From: Codonopsis lanceolata
Taxonomy: Eukaryota > Streptophyta > Magnoliopsida > Asterales > Campanulaceae
Direction of reading: 5' to 3'
DNA length: 64,000 nucleotides
Assembly: GCA_013146195.2 (NCBI GenBank)
Contig: CM028384.1
Coordinates: 70,531,990-70,595,989 of the forward strand
Position numbers and translations under genes: made by a program. Each line of letters begins with the position of its first letter. Position 1 is the first letter of the stretch. A model generated the notes under the pieces. That model worked only from the letters and a program-made list of their open reading frames with translations. It was not told the origin of the DNA and did not search any database. Below are positions 45,672-57,219 of the stretch, piece by piece.

Positions 45672-47831
45672 GTCGAGGCCCAAGTTCCATCCTCTTTCGT
45701 TAGGTGGACCTGCTATTTCCTTTTGATATTTGTCCGTCCCCATCAATCCTCTCATATGTTCCTCAATTTTGAGGACAAAATAGAAATTAAGTTTGGGGGG
45801 GGGGGATTCTAAGCTTAGAGTCTTAGCAGGTCCTGGCCTAAGGAGGAATGGAGTTGGGCTATGTTTCTAGGGTGAAGAAAATTTTCTTTTCTTGATGACC
45901 ATTTAACTCTTCACCCAATTTTCCTACTTTTAATTTTTTTTCTTATTTTCGGAGGTGTTGCCTTGACCAAAATACACTCACATTGGATGCTCGTTGATTC
46001 CTCTTATAGGAACCCATCATCAAAAGAGTCATCGTCATCTCCAATTTTCTTTTAAAAAAAATCAAAATCAAAATAAAAAAAATAAAATATTTCAAAATTT
46101 TCATCCTCAAGTTAAGGTGTGGTAATGCTAGCCGTAGTCCATGAGGAATTAATGCAATGAACCGCATAGCTAGTCCGTAGACCCCTCTGAAATTTACTTG
46201 ATTTTGCGAAACTTTTACTTTTCTCAAATTCTTCATGCACCCACACCAGTCATAATTATGAATTGATTAGAATAGTTTTATAAAGTTTATAGCACCTACT
46301 TCATTACAACAAGATATGCACAAGAATATGATGCATAGCCATTCTAACATAATTGTTGCATTAAATTGTGACTTAGGGTCAATTGCATGATAGTTAGATC
46401 CCTTGGATTTTTCTCATTTATATATCTCAAGCACACTTTCGAACTATGTCTGCATGTTAGTCTCAATTGTCCCTACCATCTGTATTAGCTAATGCTTATG
46501 TGAAATCCAGTGATGCTAAACATTCAACCCCACAATTCCCATAGTTGATATGATATTTTGTGCGTCTTACTTGCTTTAAAAACTACATGAACATTTGGCA
46601 TTAAGAAATGACTTAGACCATCTTTGGATCGTTAGAGCCTAAATATTCCCCGACCTATGCTAAAAATATCCCTAGTGTCCCCGTTGAGCCTAATGAAAAA
46701 GAATGGAGTACGCTAAGCACACTATTTAAACTCCCATTCGCCATCATTTCTATTACCCACATTAATTTAACCCTAAGAGTCTATACACTTTTAGCTTACC
46801 CTTTGAGAGAGTAGGATGTGGGTGGGGAAATTGATTTGAGAGGACCATTTCTTTTCAGTTAGGCTATTTTTCGGAAGACTTCTTCTTTCCGTCGTCGAAA
46901 AAAAAAATATGTATCGACAAAAAATGAAACGGAAGAAGAAGAGTGTAACAAAGATTCAAATGGAAGCATAGCTTTCAAGAGAAAATATGTTAGAAAAATT
47001 ATGCTGATAAGAATGATGTGATATTTTTAGAAATATATATTGCCCAAAACAAGTTTGGGGGGGGGGGAAGAAGAAAACTGAAAAGTAACGAAAATCACCC
47101 CTCCACTTGTAGTCTTTGCAGGTCCTAGCCTAAATAGGGAAAACTTCCTTTTGCTTGGAAGTATGAGGGATAAAGGGTAGTCTTACTCTCTCACTTTGAA
47201 TTCCAATCCCTTTCCATCAAATCCCCCATCACCTTGGCCTTACATTACAAGCTAAATAAAGACCTAATGATCTTCTTGTCGATGCTTATGTTGTTTTAAC
47301 TGTCAAGTGAGTCATATGGAATTGATCAAACACTTCATGTTCATTATTATTCGCCCTAAAGCTCACTGTGTTAGCATAATCTTAGCTATTACAAGTAATT
47401 GGGATAGGAGAGCATTGTATGTCATACATAGAAGTGCATGGGATGGATGTATAAGTCTTTGAAATCCTTGGGACCTTCCTGTCCGGAACTGACCGGGTTT
47501 GGATGGTAGATCTCATAATTCTTAATGCATGATTTTCCAATAAACTTTGATTTTCATATGAATGTTGTGTTTAGCTTAATAAAATTGTTTTAGTTAAGAT
47601 ATTATCTAAGACTGGTGATCACACACACACGGAGAAATTAGAAGTAGTAGCAGTTTTAAGAAAAGATCAGTTGGTTTTATGTGACTAAGCCTGCATATGT
47701 GTGGTGAGCATCGAACTGAGACTGCTTTGCATGCCATAATTTTATAACTTGAAGTGAAGCCAAAAAGATTTTTTGTTTTATTTTTAGTAAAATTTTTATA
47801 TGCTTTTGTATTTATCGGTTTTTGTATTTAT
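45672..47831 (+). other. Long noncoding region after env-like ORF, Athila B
   Basis: No gene is seen. Two PPT-like tracts AAGTTTGGGGGGGG start near 45790 and 47050, each followed within about 70 bp by a related GCAGGTCCT(G/A)GCCTAA segment (about 45828 and 47120). This suggests an internal duplication. LINE2 starts at about 47832. Confidence 0.6.
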
Positions 47832-50800
47832 CTGTTTAGTCGAGTCACTCGTAATCGCCAGATTGCATCGACTCAAGATGAGATTCTGCGACTCGATTTT
47901 GAACTTCAATCCGGTGGTGATGAATCAGTGGAGGATAATTTAACCAAGGCAAAGTCTTTTTTGGGGACTTTATTAAAATGGGAAGGGGAGCTGCTTGCTT
48001 CCAAATCTCGTCATCTTTGGCTTAAGGATGGTGACAGAAACTCCGCATTTTTTCATGCTAGTATCCGGGATCGGGCTTGTCATTCTCGGGTTCGGCTTAA
48101 ATTGGATGATGGTAGCATCAGTGACGAGCCTTCAAAGATTGGTCCCATAGCCTTGGATTTCTTTTCAAACCTTTTCAGCTCCTCCAACATTATCATGGAT
48201 GAAACCCTCTTTGATAACATATCTCCCCTTGTTAATGTGACAGATAATAATTTATTAGTTTCTACTCCTTTGGAAGAAGAGATTTGGGAGGCTATTAAAG
48301 CTCTTAATCCTAACAGCGCGCCAGGCCCGGATGGGTTTACGGGATGGTTTTTTCAAGGCTGTTGGGAGATTATTAAGGGCGATATCATTGCCGCAATTGC
48401 AGAATTTCATGCTGGAGCGTCTCTTCACAGGGGAATGACTTCCACAACCTTGATTTTGATTCCAAAAGTTGATCATCCGGAAGATCTTAGTGACTTAAGG
48501 CCGATAAGTTCTGTGTAACTTCTTTTCGAAGATCATCTCTAGAATCTTGGCATCTCGGCTGTCCACAATCTTGCCCAGATTAATTTCCCCAGAGCAGTCA
48601 GGATTTGTCAAGGGCCGAAATATCCAAGACAGTATTTTGTTAGCTCAAGAATTAGTGCAACACATTGACCAGAAAGTTAGAGGGGGCAACATGTTATTCA
48701 AAATCGATATGTCGAAAGCGTACGATAGAGTAGAATGGAGTTTCTTGTTTAGGGCATTGACGGCATTTGGTTTTAGTTTGGAGGTTTGTGATTTGATTAA
48801 TAGGTTGATCAGTAATACGTGGTACTTGCTCAAGATCAACGAGGATTTCTTTGGTTTCTTCAAATCTTCACAGGGGGTTCGTCAAGGTGACCCTCTTTCT
48901 CCCCTCCTCTTCATTCTAGTACAAGAAGTTCTTTCTAAAAACATCAACAAGGCTTTACAGAAGAGAGATTTTCTGCCTTATTCGCATGGTAGAGGTGGCC
49001 CCTCAATCTCTCATTTGCTCTATGCTGACGATCTTTTGCTATTCTGCAATGCGGGTAAAAAGTCTGTGACTGGCGTTCGCAAGGTGCTGGCTGCTTATGA
49101 ATCTAGTTCTGGTCAATTAATTAATAATTCAAATGAGCGGATTCTATGTATCAAGGCATTGTTCTTCTCGGCGTGCATCTCATATTGCTCAGTGGGCTGG
49201 TTGTGGCCAACGGTACTGGCCCTTAAAATACCTTGGCATTCCTTTATTCAAAGGTTGTACGCGACGGGTTTATTTCGAGGAATTGGAAAATCGGGTTTCT
49301 AAAAGAATAACTGGCTGGAGTGCTAGACTTTTATCTATGGGGGGTAAGCTTACGTTGATTAAGTCGATTTTAAGTAGCATTCCCATTTACTCTATGGCTG
49401 CCACCCATATTCCTAAATCAGCTCTTTCCCGAATAGAAAGAAAAATGGCAGATTTCTTATGGCATGCCAATGGAGATCGTCGGATTCACTGGATAGCTTG
49501 GGGCAAAGTTTGCAGGCCTTTGGAGGAAGGTGGCCTCGGCCTTCTTTCTCTTACGCAAATAATGGACTCTTTACATGCTAAACTCGCTTGGAGATTAATC
49601 AATGGAAACAGTTTATGGGCAAGCTTCTGCAAGGACAAATATGGGCCTGATTTGGATGAAGATTCTGTGAGATTAGTTTCCAAAACTTGGAAGGCAATTA
49701 AAGGTCAGTTCTGGAATGTTAATCAATGTTGTAGGTGGATTGTGGGTCACGGCAACCTCTCCTTCTGGAACGATAACTGGTGTGGTAGACGTCTTGGTGG
49801 TCCTTTGCCGTTGGATAGAAGCTTACGGGTGAATGTGGCTTTCAACAATATAGAAAATTTGCTTCCTTTGATCGACGTGAACTTACATTCTCAGATTCGT
49901 CAAGTGCAATGTGTTGATATTCCAGACCGTTTCATTTGCACCCTGTCGACTTTGGGGGATTTCAAGGCTCGTGACTTTTGGAATCACTATCGCGTTCGCG
50001 GTCCTACCTTCACCTGGCCAAAACGCATTTGCCAGCCTTGGATTCCGCCAAAAGTTAGTTGCTTTCTTTGGAAGCTTTTCCACAATGCACTCCCTGTTGA
50101 TAATAATATCCAAGCTCGGCATATTCATATGGCTTCTAAATGTAGATGTTGTGTTTTGCATCCTTGTCAGGAGTCAGTGGATCATTTGTTTTTATATTCA
50201 GAAGTGGCCAGGGTGTTATGGGATAAGTTTGCTCAAATCTTCAAGTTGGTGTGCAATTATTCATCTATTGATCATCTCTTTTCAATCTGGGGCACTGGTT
50301 CTTTTTGCAGGCAAATCGGTGCTTGCTCGTTTGGGTTTTTTGCTTTCACTTGTTGGGAGTTATGGAAGGCTAGATGTGCTACCACTTTTGACAATGTTTC
50401 GATGAGGGTTGCTCATATTGAATCTAGAATTCTTGACACTATTCGCGGTATTTTCTCGATCTACCTTCCAAAGTCTAACAAGGCATCGGGCTCGTGGCAA
50501 TGCTGTCATTGCAAATCCCAGTTATTTCTCCTAAGTTCTCTCAAGGAGTTTGGCTTTGCTGGAGGCCTCCAAATAATAATTTTGTTAAACTTAATACTGA
50601 TGGTTCATCAAAGATGGGTGACTGTTCAGGAGGGGGCATAATTCGTAGTGCTTCGGGGGATTTTTTAGGAGCCTTTTCCAGTTTTTATGGCGTCGGTTCG
50701 AATATGCGAGGTGAAATTCTGGCTCTTAAGGAAGGCTTAACTCTTTGTAGGCAGCTTGGTTTGGCAAATGTGGAAGTTGAATCTGATTCTCTTTTAGCGG

Positions 50801-51054
50801 TGGAGGTCATTATGGGTAGGAATGTGGCTCCTTGGCAGCATGAGTATGATCTCAGGGAATGTCGCCTTTTATGCTCTAGGTTTCGGATTTCTCATATTTT
50901 TTGTGAACAGAATAGAGTAGCGGATCGTTTAGCAGCTCATGCCTATTCTCATAAACGTAGTTTGAAGTACAATTCTTGGGCATGTTTGCCTAGTATGGTG
51001 AAGAAAGTTTTTTCTCTTGATGCCTATGGTTTTCATTCTTATAGAAGCAGATAG
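47832..51054 (+). pseudogene. LINE2 ORF2 fragment (RT, zf-RVT, RNase H), broken
   Basis: The endonuclease is absent. RT has KIDMSKAYDRVEW near 48705, RQGDPLSP near 48890 and catalytic YADD at 49021-49032. Frameshifts lie near 48515 and 49135. The zf-RVT part (WIPPKVSCFLWKLF, then a Cys cluster near 50140) is in the long frame ending 50641. RNase H follows in another frame (LNTDGSSKMGD, GEILALKEGL, VESDSLL, NRVADRLAAHA) and ends at TAG 51052-51054. Confidence 0.9.
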
Positions 51055-51214
51055 AGTTTGTTTTTTGTATTTTCGTTTCGAGGTAAGGCTCCTTTGTCCC
51101 CTCGTCCAAAGGGTAAGGCTGGTTGTCCCCCTCAAGTTTGTTTGCTTTTTCTTTTATTAATAAATCCCACAGGTGCCGCCCTGCTTCCATAAAATTTAAA
51201 AAAAAAAAAAAAAA
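47832..51214 (+). mobile_element. LINE2: 5'-truncated plant LINE inside Athila B
   Basis: Coding sequence begins abruptly at about 47832 in the region before RT. It runs through RT, zf-RVT and RNase H to a 17-A tail (51198-51214). The 3' UTR shares CGAGGTAAGGCTCCTTTGTC and GGTTGTCCCCCTCAAGTTTG with LINE1. No simple target duplication touches the ends. An 18-bp direct repeat (47760-47777 and 51266-51283) lies 51-54 bp outside both ends. Confidence 0.85.
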
Positions 51215-51351
51215 GAGTCTCCTTGAGCTTGTGGGTTTATAGAGGAGTATAAATAGTGTCACCCTCCAAAAAGATTTTTTGTTATTTATATGCTTTTATA
51301 TTTATAAGTATTATTTACTCGTGGACGAGCAAAGTTTAAGTTTGGGGTATT
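51215..51351 (+). other. Athila B 3' end with polypurine tract
   Basis: This joins the LINE2 tail to the 3' LTR. AAGTTTAAGTTTGGGGTAT lies just before the LTR (about 51331-51351) and is the expected primer for plus-strand synthesis. The origin of 51215-51265 is unclear. Confidence 0.65.
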
Positions 51352-52655
51352 TGATCGATGTATTTTATATGTCGATTTTATATGCTTCTATGACTTAAAT
51401 TATGCTATTTCACGAGGCTTTTGGCTACTGATATATGTTTTCGGTGAGTTTTGTAAGTTTCAGGGTTTTTAGTGAAAATATGCCAAACTCCAGGGTTTTA
51501 TGTGTAAATTCCAAGAAGAGCCAAAGATGAAAAATGAAGAAGAAATGAAGGAAGCCAATCTGAGACCTTGGACGCAGCCTCGCACTTGCGACCGCAAGGT
51601 AGGCAGTACGATTAACAAAGCAGAAATCAAAGGCCAGAAGTGCTGGAGACCTTGCGGACGCAAGGTACTCAACACCTTGCGACCGCAAGGTGGCCAGAAT
51701 GCGACTTTTTCGTATTTTCACACAGAGATTCAATTGGATTACAACTCCCGAGTATATATTGAAGTCGGATGCCAAGAGCCTGATATAGGGAAAAAACGGC
51801 TGGAAGTAGTCTTAGGTAGATTTTAGATAGTTTTTAGATTGTATAACATAGTTAGATTGTGTAATTACAAGTATTGAAGATCAAATCATGTATCCATTCA
51901 TCTCCATGTGATGTTCATTGTCTATGATAAACTAAATCATCCATAATCTAGGAGGTGGGAGGTACCTTGTATCGAATTTATGTTTTGATTCATATATATG
52001 TTCATTCAATTCTTGTTGATTGTGGTGTTTATCAATCCCTCTATTATTTTGCTTTGAACAAATGAATGTAATCGCAAATAATAAAGGCCTAGAGGTACGG
52101 ATAACTGCATGACCAATGTCCATATGTCGTACACTGGCTCACCATCACAATAAATTAGACCTATCGATGCACGAGAGTGATAAGTTAGGACAAGGTTCAT
52201 ACATGATCTAGGTGACAGATAGATCATAAATCTAGGTGACAGCTAGATTGAACGTTCTTGTGCTTAGGATATAGAATGGATGAATGTTGCGGGGATGGAG
52301 GCTGAACCAATAGTTCAACAGACTATATCTATCTTTAGTGAACGAACCCAAGAAATTGAACGATAATTATTGTAAATTAAACATAAAGGAGATACAGGTG
52401 AAACCCAGAATCCTATATTGCCACCCACCATAAGATCTTCATATCTGTAATTACTGTTAATTAGTTAAACATCTAAATATAAAATAGTAGTTAGAATAAA
52501 ATAATTATAAAAACCCCTTTAGATTAATAATTTGATATCAATAAAGTGCACTGTTCGTGATCTCTTGTCTCTATGGGTTCGACCCTTGCTTCCAATACTA
52601 TTCTATAATAGTCTTGTCCACTTGCAAGGAAAAAGATTAAATAAAATATCGATCA
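51352..52655 (+). repeat. 3' LTR of Athila B
   Basis: It begins TGATCGATG and ends ATCGATCA. It is followed by the duplication GTAGT. Confidence 0.95.
51564..51760 (+). promoter_or_regulatory. 3' LTR copy of the palindrome promoter, first pair damaged
   Basis: The second pair is intact (51649-51666 and 51674-51691; centres 25 bp apart). In the first pair, the copy at about 51564 has lost bases and the copy at 51583-51600 has one altered arm. TATATATT lies at 51753-51760. Confidence 0.55.
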
Positions 52656-52986
52656 GTAGTTCTGATAGTATATATTTGGAGTCGTTCTGATTGTATTATA
52701 TTAAAAACATGTATTTGAACGTGTCATTTTGGTTAATTATCTCTTTCTAATGATGCTTCGGTTATGTGTATTTAAATTATGTATGATATTGAGATTCTGC
52801 TAATGCTTCTTTTATGTTGCTATGAAATGTCATATGCTATACAAAGTCTGCAATAAGAAAATAACATTAAAACCCAGCCACACGAATTCATGAAAGGTTT
52901 GCTAAAAATTTCATAACCATAAAAAATACTAAAAATTGTTTTACAATTCATAACATTTAAAAAAAACATAAACATAGTCCAGATCA
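52656..52986. other. MULE sequence downstream of Athila B
   Basis: This continues the MULE from 36417 after the GTAGT duplication. It is AT-rich with no convincing exon, and is the likely 3' region of the transposase/OTU gene and of the convergent small ORF. Confidence 0.6.
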
Positions 52987-53208
52987 CTATTGCCTCCTAT
53001 GAGACGGTCTCGCGTCATCCGGTGGACCGTTTATAACTGTGTGAACTCTATCAAGCAATGAGCCCAACTCCTCATACGGTATAGATCGGTCACCAGATCT
53101 CCAGCGCCGCACTGTGGGATCAATCATAGTCCTCACAACTCCCAATATCATGTCATCTGAAAAGTGTGCCAAGTCTGAGTTTCGGCCAGAGTGAGATGAA
53201 CAACCCAT
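52987..53208 (-). CDS. Small minus-strand ORF in the MULE, function unknown
   Basis: A 73-residue frame starts at the ATG 53208-53206. Its first codons lie in the right-hand minisatellite (MGCSSHSGRNSD). It then reads a non-repetitive stretch (VRTMIDPTVRRWRSGDRSIPYEE) and ends HRRQ. Element C inserted exactly at this start codon, since its duplication CATGG contains it. A convergent second gene is common in autonomous MULEs, but I do not recognise this protein and it may be a chance ORF. Confidence 0.35.
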   Translation of the reverse strand: MGCSSHSGRNSDLAHFSDDMILGVVRTMIDPTVRRWRSGDRSIPYEELGSLLDRVHTVINGPPDDARPSHRRQ

Positions 53209-53210
53209 GG

Positions 53211-54142
53211 TGATATGATTCCTAGACGCGTACTCGTGATGGAGGAATCAAAGAGCACGCAGCACGGCAAGCGAAGAACGTCAATGAATTGATGGATTGT
53301 GACACCTTGACCCAATGCTACGATCCGTTATTGAACGTGGTACTCCGCGATCTAATTACGAGACGAACACGAACCTTGGTATAAGGAAGAACGCCACAAT
53401 AGGGATGAATATCCTATTGATAAGTTCGGGTTTCGATTACTTAGCCTCTCACCAAATAATCACAAGTTCAATGAAGAACAAGGAGGTTTTGAAAAACACT
53501 CAAAAACTATATTAATCAATAATCAGAAAGTTGTCTACAAAACAATAAGCCACAACCCTTATTTATATGGGTTGTGAATCCTAAACCTAAAAGTAAAAGG
53601 AAAAGTCTAAGTAGAATCAACTTAGGAAACTACCTAAAATCCACTTAGGAAACTACTCAACTTACCTAATCTATGTAGGCAACAATTAGGTAAGTTACCT
53701 AATCTATTTAAGAAACATAAATCCTCCAAAATAAGGAAAATATACAAATCCCGTTTTTGTAAAGGCCTAATTTTCAAAGTTGCATTTTGGCCCCCTAAAG
53801 TCTTCTTTAGGCGTTAAAAGCTTCCAAAGTCATTGTATGACATTAACGAACATTTCTCGAGTCTTCAAGTCATCATCCATGAAATCTAAGGCTTCATGTT
53901 TGAATTTGTAAGCTTGAATCTCCAATAAATCCACGAATTAAGTTTGTATAGAACTCTTGAATCTTCCAATCATACTCGAATTAAGTTTGTATGCATTTAG
54001 AACCCTTGAATCTTCCAATCATACTCTAACCTTCCATAGAACCCTTGAATGATCCATGCTAATGAACCTACGAACCTTGATCTACTGCTTGCCTCCTTCT
54101 TGTGACAATCTTGGTTCTTGGTTGGTGGTCAGAATCATATCA
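53211..54142 (-). repeat. 3' LTR of element C (left copy)
   Basis: The ends are TGATATGATTC and GAATCATATCA, a perfect inverted pair. It aligns with 57897-58810 with small indels. The first about 20 bp differ slightly (extra TTCCTAGACGCG-like bases). Confidence 0.9.
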
Positions 54143-54265
54143 TTCCCTCTCCCTTGAAAAGGATTTGTCCACAAATCAAGATCTACATCACATAGACATG
54201 ATTTAGTAACCAAGACATAGTCTCTAAAATTATGCTTACCATATGATTTCATGTCGTCGATTTGC

Positions 54266-54832
54266 TCAAACTCTCCATGTTTGCAAATCCATTCCATGCA
54301 AGTTCATGTATCTCCAATCACCGGGATCAAAGACAAAGACCATTCTCGCTTGACTTTCCATCGGTACACTTTGGCACTCCATCAAGATTTCCTCCTTTAA
54401 CTGTAGAAGAAACACAACAAAACTATGCACTACCATATGAACAACATTTTTAGCACACAATGGGTTATGAAACAATTTAGCAACAACATCTCTTGGTGTA
54501 GGAACATGTCCCACCATCAAACACATCCAAACCCTATCACCAGGTTCAAATACCAATCTAACATATCTCACTTGCATTACTCGGTGACTTTCCATGAATG
54601 ACAACATCACATATGCAACATTAAACACAACGAGATCATCATAAGGAATGTCAATGAAAGATATCAATAAGTATAATAAGATAATATGCAATATGGCATA
54701 CCAACTCATGTATCCAAATCCGTCATGACAAGTAAATCCATCAATGTTTATAATCTCACTCATCAAGTTATCACAACTCGATGTTCCCTCATGAAAATCC
54801 TTTATAGAACCACAATCACCAGGTTTAAACAT
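54266..54832 (-). CDS. Element C distal ORF with repeated F-x-PGD motifs and a membrane-like segment
   Basis: A 188-residue frame starts at ATG 54832, overlapping the stop of the previous ORF as TAATG, which could allow reinitiation. I do not recognise the family. It contains FKPGD near residue 2, FEPGD near 95 and FDPGD near 170. FEPGDxVW is also found near the C-terminus of some Ty3 integrases, so this might be a fossil of that region. Residues about 38-60 (WYAILHIILLYLLISFI) are strongly hydrophobic. No catalytic motif is visible. Confidence 0.45.
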   Translation of the reverse strand: MFKPGDCGSIKDFHEGTSSCDNLMSEIINIDGFTCHDGFGYMSWYAILHIILLYLLISFIDIPYDDLVVFNVAYVMLSFMESHRVMQVRYVRLVFEPGDRVWMCLMVGHVPTPRDVVAKLFHNPLCAKNVVHMVVHSFVVFLLQLKEEILMECQSVPMESQARMVFVFDPGDWRYMNLHGMDLQTWRV

Positions 54833-56115
54833 TAACCTAGTAAATCCCCTTTTAGCACAACCATGCTCAACATCACAACTTTATGCAATCCAAAGCATAT
54901 ACAATAAATCATGCAAATCAATAAAATGATTATATAAGACAAGATACTACCATAATCAAATCTTTCGCTCCTCAACTTACTTAATTCCTCGATTTGAAAC
55001 AAACAATTGATTTCATCAAGTTTAAAGATCAACCTAAAAACTTTCATCTTTTGCATACCCATATTTATCAATAATGAATCAGGCAACGATAAGAAATTAC
55101 AACCATAGTGTAATCTCAAGGATAAACATCCTTTATGCTCAAAAATCAGATCATGTGTTAAAACATGCTTATAATCATCAGCAATATGAATTTCATCACC
55201 TTTCCAAGGTTTAACATGCTTATGAAGAATTGGATCTAACAAAGAAGATAAAGCTTTATATATATCATGCAATCCATAAATTTTATGAAACATCAACGCA
55301 TCATGGGAAACCTCAACAATCTTATGACATGCAACAAAATAATTCATCATAGAAACATCATGCATAATCACAAGTTTAGAACTCACATCTTGGTGAAACA
55401 TACAAATCCCCAATGCAAAATTCATAATTTTCTTTCCAACTTGCAATGCACAATTCAATCCTACCATATTAACAACCAATGTAACATCCATGAATGGATC
55501 CACATACGAATGATTAGGTTTATGCAATGTCAAATTTAAGTCATCACCAATGTATTCACCATATTTCATCCAATCACTTAGACCATGGTGACTATCCAAA
55601 TTTTGCAATTGAAACTTTCCGCACATGTCATATGGTCTAACAATCTCTCTTATGAACAAGTCACTCATAAGACTAATCAAATTTTTCAAAGCAACACTTC
55701 TAAAAATTCTGAATTTCTCACCCAAGTTATGGTGTTTAATATGCAATAATTTAGGTGGCTTAACAATTTCACCCATGACACAAGTGTCCACAAGACCACT
55801 CAATTTTCCAAACTCAACAACAACTCTATTGAGCTTATTCTCAATGTCATGGTGCTTAACATGTAACAATTCACCACACAACTTATTTTTCCAAGAAAGA
55901 TTAAGATCATACCTTTGAGAAAATGTAGGTTCTACAACAATCTCCTTACCTTGTTGGTATTCCATCTTGAATCTCACAATTTCTTTTGGTGGTGCCTCTT
56001 GAAAAGTTTGTGAAAAAGAAACAATAGACTTTGGCAATACAACATTAACTTGATTAGTATCAAAATTTGCCTCAATTTCTTTCTCTTTCTCACACTCTTT
56101 CTTTTTCTCACACAC
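54832..56115 (-). CDS. Element C central ORF, 427 residues, unknown
   Basis: A long open frame sits exactly where RT/RNase H/integrase would lie, but it has none of their motifs. It is His/Lys-rich and contains an imperfect internal repeat: LLHVKHHDIENKLNR and LLHIKHHNLGEKFRI. A hydrophobic C-terminal segment (SILSYIIILLICMIYCIC) resembles the hydrophobic part of the next ORF. The frame has stayed open for 1.28 kb in an element whose gag/protease frame has a stop, so it may be under selection or recently active. No function is assigned. Confidence 0.5.
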   Translation of the reverse strand: MCEKKKECEKEKEIEANFDTNQVNVVLPKSIVSFSQTFQEAPPKEIVRFKMEYQQGKEIVVEPTFSQRYDLNLSWKNKLCGELLHVKHHDIENKLNRVVVEFGKLSGLVDTCVMGEIVKPPKLLHIKHHNLGEKFRIFRSVALKNLISLMSDLFIREIVRPYDMCGKFQLQNLDSHHGLSDWMKYGEYIGDDLNLTLHKPNHSYVDPFMDVTLVVNMVGLNCALQVGKKIMNFALGICMFHQDVSSKLVIMHDVSMMNYFVACHKIVEVSHDALMFHKIYGLHDIYKALSSLLDPILHKHVKPWKGDEIHIADDYKHVLTHDLIFEHKGCLSLRLHYGCNFLSLPDSLLINMGMQKMKVFRLIFKLDEINCLFQIEELSKLRSERFDYGSILSYIIILLICMIYCICFGLHKVVMLSMVVLKGDLLG

Positions 56116-56166
56116 AATAATTTTCCTCTCCTTTTGCCCGGTTATCTCACATCTTTCACTAGTCTC

Positions 56167-57219
56167 TTAAACCGGCCTCTTACTCTTGTTTTCACACAAG
56201 CTCTCCTTTTTCTTGGCTATCTCACAAAACTCACTTTTATCTCTAGCCAAACTCTCATTATTTTCACTTGAGATCTCCTTTTTCTTGGCTATCTCACACT
56301 CCTCACTTTGCTCTCTAGCCAAACTCTCTTTATTTTCTCTCAAGCTCTCCTTTTTTAAAGGCTTCTCTACATTTTTTTCCTCACTAGCCTTTCTCTCTTC
56401 ACTAGCTATTGAACTTAACATCATAAAATTCTCATAAGCTTGTGTTGGAGTCAATGGTACAAGTTTAATGGTTATTTGATCATGCACAAAAGAATGTCTT
56501 TTTGTGTTGCCATCATAAGTAACACTCCTCTCAACTTGCCAAGGTCGCCCTAGCAATAAATGAGTTTGTCGTATTGGCACCACATCACACATCACCTCAT
56601 CTTCATATCTTCTAATCTTGAACTTTACAAGCACTTACTTGTTCACCCTCAACATACCTCCCCCATTCAAGCATTGCAACTTGTAGGGTTTAGGATGCTT
56701 GGTTGTAGGTAACCTCAATTTCTCAACCATGGTCACACTAGCAACATTAGTACAACTATTTTCATCAATGATCACCTCACAAATTCGCTCTTGCACTTTG
56801 CACTTAGTAAAGAAAATTTTCTCCTTTTCAATCTCTTCACCAGTTGGAACTCTCACTTCTAACATCCTCCTAACTACCATATTGTTTTCTCTCTCATCAC
56901 CTATTAGAAAAGGTTTGGAAGAATTTTTGTCACCCTTATTTTCCTCCACTTCTTTGAGTTTTGAGTTCTTAATTTGCAACCGAAGATCCTCCCAATATTT
57001 CTCAAAATTAATTTTTTCATCTATTCTACGTCTTGACACATCATTAGGCTCATTACCTCCCACTCTTATTCTTTTCTTTCTTTCACTACGAATTTTCCCA
57101 ATCTTCTCCATTAGATCCTCCTTTTGCTCCCTAATAGTTTTATGCAAATCTCTCACAAAAACTTCCATATAAAGTCTCATATCAAAGGTAGGAACATCAT
57201 TCTCACTTGTTTTCGACAT
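56167..57219 (-). pseudogene. Element C gag-like/aspartic protease ORF, one nonsense codon
   Basis: From ATG 57219 the protein begins with a charged helical region (HKTIREQKEDLMEKIGK) followed by a Ty3-type protease. Its active site reads IIDENSCTNVASV, where related plant elements usually have IIDGGSCTNVAS, so the catalytic Asp is kept. After a TAA at 56634-56632 the same frame continues (VLVKFKIRRYEDEVMCDVVP, LLLGRPWQ), which is the flap and C-terminal part of the protease. The tail is a tandem array of SLxREN/EIAKKKE units. A 3' splice-like TTTCTTGCAG lies just upstream of the ATG, so the leader may be spliced. Confidence 0.7.

Larger units (their letters stand above)
36418..52655 (+). mobile_element. 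Athila-type Ty3 retrotransposon B, complete with both LTRs
   Basis: LTRs lie at 36418-37730 and 51352-52655, with an exact 5-bp duplication GTAGT outside (36413-36417 and 52656-52660). Inside are the primer site, gag-protease, pol, palindrome spacer, env-like ORF, a long noncoding region, LINE2 and a 3' polypurine tract. It interrupts the MULE just after the OTU exon. The LTRs differ by few substitutions, many of them C/T, plus a small rearrangement at the first palindrome pair. Confidence 0.95.

Noticed and set aside
51215..51265. Target duplication directly after the LINE2 A-tail
   Set aside because: No matching sequence is found immediately before the LINE2 start at about 47832.
55267..57172. 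Plus-strand ORFs inside element C
   Set aside because: They are shadows of the minus-strand ORFs; LTR, primer site and polypurine tract all give minus orientation.
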